DNA from: Aromatoleum evansii
GTDB taxonomy: Bacteria; Pseudomonadota; Gammaproteobacteria; Burkholderiales; Rhodocyclaceae
Reading direction: 5' to 3'
Length of the DNA stretch: 34,508 nt
NCBI RefSeq assembly: GCF_012910805.1
Contig: NZ_WTVK01000059.1
Coordinates: 1-34,508 of the forward strand
Shown piece by piece: positions 1-8,616 of this stretch. Under the pieces are notes generated by a model. The model was not told where the DNA came from, searched no databases, and saw only the letters and a list, made by a program, of their open reading frames with translations. Positions within the stretch are counted from its first letter, which is position 1. Each line of letters begins with the position of its first letter. The position numbers and the translations under genes were made by a program.

Positions 1-2494
<2,494 letters not shown>

Positions 2495-2521
2495 TTTTTT
2501 GTAGCGGGCGTCATAAATTGA

Positions 2522-2542
2522 CAGTTTGCTAAGCGCAAACTG
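2522..2542 (+). other. Small hairpin after gyrB
   Basis: A perfect 8-bp inverted repeat (CAGTTTGC and GCAAACTG, 5-base loop) lies 27 bases after the gyrB stop, just before the main terminator. It has no T-tract of its own. It could stabilise the 3' end of the mRNA. Confidence 0.45.
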
Positions 2543-2553
2543 GCACAAGCGCG

Positions 2554-2589
2554 AAGGGCGGAGAATCCAACGGACTCTCCGCCCTTTCT
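2554..2589 (+). terminator. Rho-independent terminator of gyrB
   Basis: AAGGGCGGAGA at 2554-2564 pairs perfectly with TCTCCGCCCTT at 2576-2586. An inner TCC/GGA pairing is possible in the loop, and a short T-rich run (TTTCT) follows. This is a strong intrinsic terminator that separates gyrB from the hipBA module. Confidence 0.88.
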
Positions 2590-2727
2590 ACATTCTGTGC
2601 TGGGCGCGTAGCAATGCCACCAAAGGGACGCGGACTCGCAGTTGCGGGCGATTATGCCTGCTATAGCAGGCGCAATCTCTGGAATCGCGGCACACAGAGA
2701 TAGCCGCCTATTTTGCTAGGCTTATTT

Positions 2728-2756
2728 TTGAATCGAAGGGCATGCCGAGTTATACT
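2728..2756 (+). promoter_or_regulatory. Sigma70-type promoter of the first hipBA module
   Basis: The -35 box is TTGAAT (2728-2733). After exactly 17 bases comes the -10 box TATACT (2751-2756). The stretch is AT-rich compared with its surroundings. Transcription would begin near 2763, which places the ATG at 2742 upstream of the transcript and supports the later start at 2781. Confidence 0.65.
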
Positions 2757-2775
2757 CCTATCAAAATAGGAGTAT
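2752..2775. promoter_or_regulatory. Palindromic operator of the first hipBA module
   Basis: A perfect 10-bp inverted repeat, ATACTCCTAT-CAAA-ATAGGAGTAT, overlaps the -10 box with its left arm. Its right arm contains the GGAG (2769-2772) that would serve as ribosome binding site for the ATG at 2781. HipB proteins are known to repress their own operons by binding TCC/GGA-type palindromes. The position fits autorepression, and the transcript could also fold over its own ribosome site. Confidence 0.7.
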
Positions 2776-2780
2776 TGTCC

Positions 2781-3074
2781 ATGGCACGTCGCGTCGTTCC
2801 CACCGTCTTCCCTGTCGACCCGCAGCTCACCACCAGCGAGGACCTCGGGCTGGCCATCCGTGCGGCTCGCACCGCCAGCGGCCTCACGCTCGAGGAGGCG
2901 GCGCTGGCGGTGAGTATTGCCAAGCAGACGCTCGGTGACCTGGAGGCGGGCAAGCCGACGGTCGGGCTGGGGATAGCCTTGCGCGTGGCCAAGGAGCTGG
3001 GGGTGAGTCTCTTCATGGCGCCGGCGACCGAGGCCAGTTCGATTTCGCAGCTCATCCGTGAGGCGCGTGCGTGA
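2781..3074 (+). CDS. hipB: HipB-like XRE-family antitoxin
   Basis: A 97-residue DNA-binding antitoxin expected to bind and neutralise the HipA kinase encoded next to it and to repress the operon. The helix-turn-helix spans roughly residues 20-75 (LGLAIRAARTASGLTLEEAA, then SIAKQTLGDLEAGKPTVGLG), typical of Cro/CI-like HipB proteins. The start at 2781 is chosen because GGAG lies 8 bases upstream and because the alternative ATG at 2742 sits between the -35 and -10 boxes. The last base of the stop is the first base of the hipA start (TGATG), which indicates translational coupling. A palindromic operator overlies the promoter. Confidence 0.88.
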   Translation: MARRVVPTVFPVDPQLTTSEDLGLAIRAARTASGLTLEEAALAVSIAKQTLGDLEAGKPTVGLGIALRVAKELGVSLFMAPATEASSISQLIREARA

Positions 3075-4411
3075 TGGAACTCGACGTCCTGATGAATGGG
3101 GAGCTTGCCGGCACGCTCGGCTACACGGCGGCGACCCACCGCTACGTGTTTCGCTACAGCCCGGTGTGGCTCTCGCGCAAGGAGCGCTATGCGCTCGGGC
3201 CGACCTTGCCGCTCGAAACCGGGGCGGACACCACCGAGGAGCAGCACAGTGCCGCGGTGCGCCAGTTCTTCGAGAACCTGTTGCCCGAGGGGCAGGCGCT
3301 CGATGATGCGGCGAGCACGCACAAGCTCTCGAAGGGCAACCTGATGGGGCTCCTGGCGGCGCTGGGCGGCGAGACCGCCGGAGCGCTGCAGCTGCGCCTG
3401 CCCGGGACGGTGGCGACGCCGGTGCCCGAGGCGCGCCGGCCGTTGTCGCACGCCGAGCTCTCGGAGCGCATCCGCGCGCGCCCGTTTCATCCCTTCTCCG
3501 TGTGGGATGGGCGGGTGCGCCTGTCAATTGCCGGGTACCAGGACAAGATTGCCGTCTTCGAGGAGGCCGATGGGCAGTGGGCACTCGTCGAGGGGGGGCA
3601 TCTCGCCTCGACCCACATCCTGAAGCCCGAGCCGGTTGCCGCGCAGCTGGCGGGGCTCACCGGCAACGAGTTTTTCTGTATGCGGCTCGCACACCGGGCC
3701 AAGCTGCCGGTTGCAGAAGTTGCGCTGGTGCGTGTGCCCGAGCCGGTGTTGGCGGTGAAGCGCTTCGACCGCGAGCTTAGCGGCGGACGCGTGGTGCGCC
3801 GGCACATCATCGACGGCTGCCAGGCGCTGGGCCTCTCGTCCGCGCTCAAGTACGAGCGTCCGTACGGCGACACTCGGGACGTGCGCGACCTGCGCGAGGG
3901 GGCGTCGCTGCCGATGCTCTTCGCGCTCCTCGAGCACTGCCCGCGGCCGGCCGCCGAACGCCTCGCCCTGTTGCGCTGGACCCTCTTCCAGGTGCTCATC
4001 GGCAACACCGACGCCCATGCCAAGAACCTCTCGTTCTACGCCGGGCGGGAAGGGCTCACGCTGGCGCCCGCGTACGACCTCGTGTGCGGGTTCGCCTTCG
4101 ACGGGGTCCAGCTGCTCGACACCACCTACGCCATGGCCATTGGCGATGCGTTTCACGCGCAGGAGCTCTCGCCCTTCGAGTGGGCAAGCTTCGCCCACGC
4201 CTGCGGCCTGCCGCTGCGCCAGGTGAGCATCGAGCTCGCCCGCATGGCCAAGCGCGTCGCCGAGAGCCTGCCCGGGACCCTCGAGGATGCGCGGGAGGCC
4301 GGCGTGGCGCCGGCCCTCGTCGAGCTGCTGCACGCGATTGTCGTCACCGAATGCGAGCGCCAGGCGCGCATGGCGCCCGAAATCGCGAAAGTCGACCCGG
4401 CGCTCCTCTGA
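3074..4411 (+). CDS. hipA: HipA-family serine/threonine kinase toxin
   Basis: A 445-residue HipA kinase. In E. coli HipA phosphorylates glutamyl-tRNA synthetase and causes dormancy; the target here is not known. An N-terminal HipA coupling domain (about 1-110) includes NLLPEG. The kinase core contains S151-IAGYQDK, corresponding to the P-loop and autophosphorylated serine of E. coli HipA. It also has an ATP-contacting Lys in ILKPE, the catalytic GNTDAHAKN (D313, K317, N318) and the metal-binding AYDL near 333. All key residues are present, so the kinase should be active. GTG at 3071 is also in frame, but ATG at 3074 overlaps the antitoxin stop and is preferred. A hairpin covers the stop codon. 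Confidence 0.93.
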   Translation: MELDVLMNGELAGTLGYTAATHRYVFRYSPVWLSRKERYALGPTLPLETGADTTEEQHSAAVRQFFENLLPEGQALDDAASTHKLSKGNLMGLLAALGGETAGALQLRLPGTVATPVPEARRPLSHAELSERIRARPFHPFSVWDGRVRLSIAGYQDKIAVFEEADGQWALVEGGHLASTHILKPEPVAAQLAGLTGNEFFCMRLAHRAKLPVAEVALVRVPEPVLAVKRFDRELSGGRVVRRHIIDGCQALGLSSALKYERPYGDTRDVRDLREGASLPMLFALLEHCPRPAAERLALLRWTLFQVLIGNTDAHAKNLSFYAGREGLTLAPAYDLVCGFAFDGVQLLDTTYAMAIGDAFHAQELSPFEWASFAHACGLPLRQVSIELARMAKRVAESLPGTLEDAREAGVAPALVELLHAIVVTECERQARMAPEIAKVDPALL

Positions 4412-4423
4412 CGGCGCCGGGTC
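4394..4423 (+). other. GC-rich hairpin spanning the hipA stop codon
   Basis: GACCCGGCGC (4394-4403) and GCGCCGGGTC (4414-4423) form a perfect 10-bp stem with a 10-base loop that holds the hipA stop codon (4409-4411). No T-tract follows, so it is not a classical intrinsic terminator. It may protect the 3' end or assist factor-dependent termination. Confidence 0.5.
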
Positions 4424-4707
4424 CCGCCGACCCAAACAGGTAATTGAGCGACAAATCCCTAAGCGCGAATGGGTCAGCTGCGTAGTAACACCCCGGGGGC
4501 GAAGATACTGTCCCGTTAGTGGGGCAACGAAAACCTCACACAGCTTTTCCGCGGCGAATTGAAGCGCTGCGCCTGACCCGCGATGGCCGTGGCCTGCGTT
4601 ACGGCATCACAAACACCTGTCTCGGTCCCGTAAGCAAATCGAGGTAGGGGAAAACGGGGACAGACCACGATTTGCGCAGTCGTGACGCGCTGGATGAGGT
4701 CCCTGAC
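4412..4707. other. Intergenic stretch between convergent genes
   Basis: This stretch separates the ends of hipA and the minus-strand ATPase. I see no supportable gene. Near 4647-4673 the sequence GGGGACAGACCACG appears in an otherwise unremarkable context. I recall similar sequences around REP-associated transposase genes in related bacteria, so it may be a mobile-element scar. No transposase remnant is recognisable. Confidence 0.35.
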
Positions 4708-6147
4708 TTATGCCCTTCCCCGCCCTACCTCCGACTCCCCCATCCAGTAGCAAAGCAAGGCCGCCGGCACTCGCATGACGCGCGCTTCCGTTTCCGGCAG
4801 CTCCCTGATCACCCCGAAGTCATCCAGCGATTTCGTCACCACGTAGCCGCGGTCGATGGCCTTCTGCCGGCACAGTTCTACCAGGCCCTTGAGTTCGCGC
4901 ACGCCGGTGTGCTGGGCACGGTATTTGACCTCGAAAGGGATCAGTTGCCCGCCGACTTCCGCCACGAGGTCGACTTCTTGGTCCTTCCTTCCGCGCCAGT
5001 AGCTGAAGCGGACGTTTTGCGGGTAGTAGCGGGCGAACAGGTGCTTGAAGACGGCGGTTTCGGTGGCGATGCCGAGGGCGGCGGCGTCCTCGAGGATCGC
5101 TTTGCCCTTGAGCATCACGGCGGGGGCGATGGCGGCGTCGGCCAGGTAGACCTTGAAGCGCGCACGCAGCACGTCCTTGCCGTAACCGAAGGGCGGCAGG
5201 CGGTAGATCAGGTGGGCCGCCTGCAGCAGTTCGAGGAAGTTCTGGGCCGTCGGTCGCTTCACCTCCAGGTTCGCGCACAGGTCGGGCATGTCGAGGAGCC
5301 CGCCGTCGTGCATGCACAGATACAGGAACGTGTGCTCCAGGTCGAGCACGCGGCGCACGCCGAAAAGCGCGGTCATGTCGCGTTTCAGCACCTTGTCGAT
5401 GATGTCTTCCCGCAGCAGGCGCTGGGCCTGCGTCACGCTCTCGACTTGGGCCGTCTGCGGAAATCCTCCGCGCACGAGGTATTCGTGGAAGTGCCCGACG
5501 TAATGCGTGGCGGACTCGCCGACCCGATACAGCTCGGGCTGTGTCCAGTCGAAGAGGTCGCGGAGCGTGCCGATCCGGGGCAGGGCGGGCAAGGACAGTT
5601 TCTTGATCTGCAGGTATTCGTAAAAGGAAAGCGTCGTCAGCCGGATCGCGTGCCAGCGTCCCATTCCGGACTCCTGCTCGGCCTCGATGAGCGGCATCGC
5701 CGAGCCCGTGAAGGCGATCCGCCGATGCCTGGCGAAGTCGACCTGATGCTTGACCCAGGTTCCCCAGTCGCGAATGAACTGGGCCTCGTCGAGAAACAGA
5801 TACTCGTTGCCATCGACCCGCGGCTCGCGCTCGCGCCAGGCTTCCAGCACGGCGTCGATGCCGGCGAGCTTCAGCAGCGGATGGTCGAAGGTCGCATAGA
5901 GGATGTTGCCGGGAGGCACACCCCGCTCGAGCAGCGCATCCACGGCCTGCAGCATCAGCGTGGTCTTGCCAATCTGGCGCGCCCCCGACAGCAGCACGGC
6001 TCTCGGGGCGGGCGGGCTATCCACCCACTCGTACAACTCCCGGAATGCCGCCCGGCGCCACTCCGGCAGATCGGTGATGGTCTCCCCGCGCCACCACGGA
6101 TTGAACTGGGAGAGGATGGAGATGAGTTCGTCTTGAGATACCTTCAT
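4708..6147 (-). CDS. AAA-family ATPase with DUF4143 domain
   Basis: A 479-residue protein of the AAA_14/DUF4143 type, abundant in accessory DNA and of unknown cellular role. The Walker A motif is GARQIGKT (residues 55-62) and Walker B is EYLFLDEAQ (115-123). A sensor-like TGSA follows. The middle holds a winged-helix-like segment (VKRPTAQNFLELLQAA). The C-terminal DUF4143 part carries the nuclease-fold pattern QEVDLVAE with PFEVKY about 15 residues later, as in PD-(D/E)XK folds. Length and domain order match the family, so it appears intact. The upstream region has an inverted repeat and little ribosome-site signal. It is the last gene in a minus-strand series running from hipB at 8366. Whether it nicks DNA, and whether it works with the Hip modules, cannot be told from sequence. 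Confidence 0.88.
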   Translation of the reverse strand: MKVSQDELISILSQFNPWWRGETITDLPEWRRAAFRELYEWVDSPPAPRAVLLSGARQIGKTTLMLQAVDALLERGVPPGNILYATFDHPLLKLAGIDAVLEAWREREPRVDGNEYLFLDEAQFIRDWGTWVKHQVDFARHRRIAFTGSAMPLIEAEQESGMGRWHAIRLTTLSFYEYLQIKKLSLPALPRIGTLRDLFDWTQPELYRVGESATHYVGHFHEYLVRGGFPQTAQVESVTQAQRLLREDIIDKVLKRDMTALFGVRRVLDLEHTFLYLCMHDGGLLDMPDLCANLEVKRPTAQNFLELLQAAHLIYRLPPFGYGKDVLRARFKVYLADAAIAPAVMLKGKAILEDAAALGIATETAVFKHLFARYYPQNVRFSYWRGRKDQEVDLVAEVGGQLIPFEVKYRAQHTGVRELKGLVELCRQKAIDRGYVVTKSLDDFGVIRELPETEARVMRVPAALLCYWMGESEVGRGRA

Positions 6148-6173
6148 GAGGGGAAAACGGCATCTGTATCTTA

Positions 6174-6199
6174 AATAGTTAATGTGTAGTTTAACTATT
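6174..6199. promoter_or_regulatory. AT-rich inverted repeat upstream of the DUF4143 ATPase
   Basis: AATAGTTAA (6174-6182) and TTAACTATT (6191-6199) are perfect 9-bp arms separated by 8 bases. They lie 27 bases upstream of the ATPase start on the minus strand, in an AT-rich island within GC-rich DNA. The spacing suits binding of a dimeric regulator. I see no convincing -35/-10 pair, so the promoter position is open. Confidence 0.5.
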
Positions 6200-6279
6200 C
6201 GTGCACATTAGTCCACCTCATGAAGTTGACGGCATGCTTCCGATTCCCCCGTCGCCGAACCGGGTCGCGCGTCGGCGCC

Positions 6280-6594
6280 TCAATCAACCACCCGGAATAT
6301 CTCCCACCGCGGCGAGCCGGACACCACGTAGGGTTCGAGCTCCTTGCTCCACTGCCGGTGGGCCTCGATGGTGCCCAGCTTGTCCCATGCGGCGTTGAGT
6401 TCGGCGAGGTCCTTGATCCGGATCTCGGATTGGACCGTGGCCTCGCCCGCCCCGATCGAACCGGTCAGCAGGCTCGTCTTCTCCTTCGTCCAGCCGATCT
6501 GGCTGCCGATGTCCATCATCCACTTCTGCATCGCCTCGACCACTTGCGCCTTGTAGCCGAAGCGGGCGTCGATGCTCCATCGCGCGATCATCAT
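6280..6594 (-). CDS. 104-residue protein of unknown function
   Basis: A small soluble protein that begins MMIARWSIDARFGYKAQVVE and ends PRWEIFRVVD. The alternation of short strands and helices and the opening 'IARWSIDARFGYK' recall ferredoxin-like alpha/beta-barrel proteins such as NIPSNAP or Dabb families, but I do not recognise a specific family. No signal peptide or membrane segment is seen. AGGAGAGG lies a few bases upstream of ATG 6594, a strong ribosome site; the next ATG is three bases later. A candidate -10 box (TATATT on the minus strand, 6670-6675) lies about 75 bases upstream. It is in the same orientation as the ATPase behind it and the Hip module in front, with gaps large enough for separate transcription. 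Confidence 0.75.
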   Translation of the reverse strand: MMIARWSIDARFGYKAQVVEAMQKWMMDIGSQIGWTKEKTSLLTGSIGAGEATVQSEIRIKDLAELNAAWDKLGTIEAHRQWSKELEPYVVSGSPRWEIFRVVD

Positions 6595-6780
6595 TTTTCC
6601 TCTCCTGTCTCTGTCGGGCTTCCCCCTCGCCGGAGATCACCAACACTCACAGGTGGATCCCGGAATGTGAATATAGATCAACGAAAACCGAGGCACGACC
6701 ATCCGCAGGGATGCCGGGCCCGGCGGATTCAGGGCACTGCCCGAACGGCTGAACGGCTGCAAAGCTGTTCCGGGCCCAAC

Positions 6781-8001
6781 CTACAACGCTCGCCGCTGCT
6801 CCAGCAGGAATGGCCGGTCGATATGGTCGGCCAGTTCGTCCATAACGGGATCAGAAATCCCCTGCGCGACAAAATGCGCACGCCAGTCGTCGACGACCTG
6901 CGCCACCCTGCGTGCTTCCGCGAGCGCGCCCTGTGGCGTGAGCCAGTAATGCGCAGCCGCACTCAACGCATTCTCGATCGACGATTCCGCGCCCTGCGTT
7001 CCGACCGCCATCGCCTGGTAGCCCAGCGAATGACCGATCGGCAGGACGTCGAACGCCGGCGCCAGGACGTACTGCTGGTTCGCCCGGACCAGCAGTACGT
7101 GGTTCTTCTCGTGGTCGTCGGTGTTGTCGATGAGGATGTTGAATATCAGGCGCCGGAAGAGCTCGTGCATCTGGGCGCGATTGAGCTCGGCCACACCGCG
7201 CCGCCGGAGCAGAAGGGCGAGGTTGGGGTAGGACGCTTCGACGCCTGCCGCCTTCAGGGCGACGTTCGCGGACAGGGCGTGCACACGGCGTCCTGATTCG
7301 CGGTCGAAACGACGGATCGCGACGGCGGCGCCATTCCTGAACCGCACAGGCCTTGTCTCGGCGACGGTGATCCCGGCTTTCGCGGCCAGCGTCATCGCCG
7401 CGTGCTCGATCAGGGCTTCTTCCGGCCGGTCGTCCTCGGCGAACTTGAGCACCCACTCCACGCCTTCCATCTGAAGCAAGGCCTTCGGGCGTGCGCCGCC
7501 CATCGTGACGCCGGGCGCGAGCAGTTTTCGTTGTCCTTCGTCGATCGGCTCCCTGGCCAGCACGCGACGGACGACCTCGTGAACGGCATCCACATCGGCG
7601 AGTCTCGGCAAGGGACCGATCTGGCGGGGGAGATAGGCGGATCGGGAGCTCGACACGCCCAGCGCGCCGAAGCGGTCGTCGCCGGCGTAGTACAGGAACT
7701 CCAGGAGGGACAGCCTCGGTGGGCGGTCGAGGAGGCGGATCACGCGTTCGCCCCAGCGATCCGGACGGGCATCGTCGACGGCGCCGGCAGCGGTGTCCTT
7801 TTCCTTCGGGAAGTGCTCGATGTCGCTGAGAGGAAGGTCTTCGCTGAGCGCGAAGCCGTGCCTGAGCCAGGACTCCGCGTAGCGCAGGGAGACGGCGCGG
7901 CGGCCCATGACCAGATTGAGCTCCCCGACCAGGACGGGGACTTCCGGATTGCCCAGATACCAAAGATGAAGCGTGTCGGGCGGAGGGGCGGTCGGGCTCA
8001 T
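6781..8001 (-). CDS. Second HipA-family kinase toxin
   Basis: A 406-residue HipA-family protein that differs clearly from the one at 3074. The N-terminal coupling domain covers about residues 1-125 (FGALGVSSSR near its end). The kinase part has a P-loop GVTMGGARPK (164-173), ATP-contacting Lys in WVLKF, catalytic NTDDHEKN (293-300, D295 as likely base) and AFD (D318) for metal binding. Key residues are present. The start is fixed by the TGATG overlap with the antitoxin stop at 8001-8003. The same frame stays open upstream to 8250, but that part runs antisense to nothing and in parallel with the antitoxin gene, so it is rejected. The phosphorylation target is unknown. Confidence 0.9.
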   Translation of the reverse strand: MSPTAPPPDTLHLWYLGNPEVPVLVGELNLVMGRRAVSLRYAESWLRHGFALSEDLPLSDIEHFPKEKDTAAGAVDDARPDRWGERVIRLLDRPPRLSLLEFLYYAGDDRFGALGVSSSRSAYLPRQIGPLPRLADVDAVHEVVRRVLAREPIDEGQRKLLAPGVTMGGARPKALLQMEGVEWVLKFAEDDRPEEALIEHAAMTLAAKAGITVAETRPVRFRNGAAVAIRRFDRESGRRVHALSANVALKAAGVEASYPNLALLLRRRGVAELNRAQMHELFRRLIFNILIDNTDDHEKNHVLLVRANQQYVLAPAFDVLPIGHSLGYQAMAVGTQGAESSIENALSAAAHYWLTPQGALAEARRVAQVVDDWRAHFVAQGISDPVMDELADHIDRPFLLEQRRAL

Positions 8002-8366
8002 CAGCTCCCTTCCTTCTTGCCGCGAAGGGCCGTGCGCGCGGTTCGCGTCCTGGTCGCACGCAGGCGGCTCGCCTGACGGACGTCGGACTCCAGCGCCCGC
8101 AGGTCCTTGCCCGGCTCGGCGAGCTCGGCAAGACCGCCGGACAGCCCGAGCAGCCAGAGCGCAGTCGCATAGACCCCCATCCTGACGGTGGGATCGCCTT
8201 GTTCGAGGCGGATCAGCGTCGGGACCGACACCCCCAGGCGGCCGGCCCATTGCTTCTGGGATTCCTTGCGGCGCAGACGTGCCAGTGCAAGCTGCTCGCC
8301 CAGCGTCTGCAGCGAAGCCGTCACTTCCGGAGGCAGGGAGTCGAGGGCGAGGGAGGATTTTGACAT
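8001..8366 (-). CDS. Second HipB-like XRE-family antitoxin
   Basis: A 121-residue helix-turn-helix protein expected to neutralise the adjacent HipA-family kinase and to repress the operon. The DNA-binding part is QKQWAGRLGVSVPTLIRLEQ (about residues 38-57). The C-terminal tail is rich in Arg and Lys, unlike the shorter antitoxin at 2781. Start ATG at 8366-8364. No strong ribosome site precedes it: the upstream stretch reads AAAGTCTATGTA. The stop and the toxin start share one base. Three direct GATAAAG repeats cover its promoter. Confidence 0.88.
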   Translation of the reverse strand: MSKSSLALDSLPPEVTASLQTLGEQLALARLRRKESQKQWAGRLGVSVPTLIRLEQGDPTVRMGVYATALWLLGLSGGLAELAEPGKDLRALESDVRQASRLRATRTRTARTALRGKKEGS

Positions 8367-8374
8367 TACATAGA

Positions 8375-8426
8375 CTTTATCTGCGAAGCCGCTTTATCGA
8401 AGTATATGTTACGTCGCGGCTTTATC
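8375..8426 (-). promoter_or_regulatory. Three GATAAAG direct repeats at the second hipBA promoter
   Basis: On the minus strand GATAAAG occurs at 8426-8420, 8398-8392 and 8381-8375. The first overlaps the -35 box, the second lies just after the -10 box and the third is 17 bases further on. The first two are followed by similar GC-rich bases (CCGC, CGGC). The placement suggests repeated half-sites for the HipB-like repressor. Confidence 0.6.
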
Positions 8427-8428
8427 AA
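8401..8428 (-). promoter_or_regulatory. Sigma70-type promoter of the second hipBA module
   Basis: Read on the minus strand, TTGATA (8428-8423) is followed after 16 bases by TATACT (8406-8401). Both boxes match the consensus at five of six positions. Transcription would start near 8394, giving a leader of roughly 28 bases before the antitoxin ATG. Confidence 0.65.
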
Positions 8429-8616
8429 CTCGGCAATCAGGGGCCGTTCGGGCAAGTGCCTTTGCCAATCCCGCACTGCTTCATCTCAGGACAGCGTAAG
8501 AAACGCGGCGCGCGATTCGATGCGTCGGGTCGCTCCTGATCGTCGACTCGTTCATGCCATTGCACGCAGGACGTGGGTACACTGCGTGCTCTGCCCGCGA
8601 GGCCCCGCCCCTGCCC

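Noticed and set aside
2742-2780. Upstream ATG of the first hipB
   Set aside because: It lies between the -35 and -10 boxes, so it would not be on the transcript.
4672-6174. A 500-codon plus-strand frame opposite the DUF4143 ATPase
   Set aside because: The minus-strand product has Walker motifs and a known domain order; this frame shows no recognisable motif.
6701-6728. Hairpin with ATCCGC/GCGGAT and a GCCGGGCCCGGC core after the second hipA
   Set aside because: It could end the hip transcript, but without a T-tract and in such GC-rich DNA chance pairing is likely.
8002-8250. Upstream extension of the second hipA frame
   Set aside because: It overlaps the antitoxin gene in another frame; the TGATG junction marks the start.
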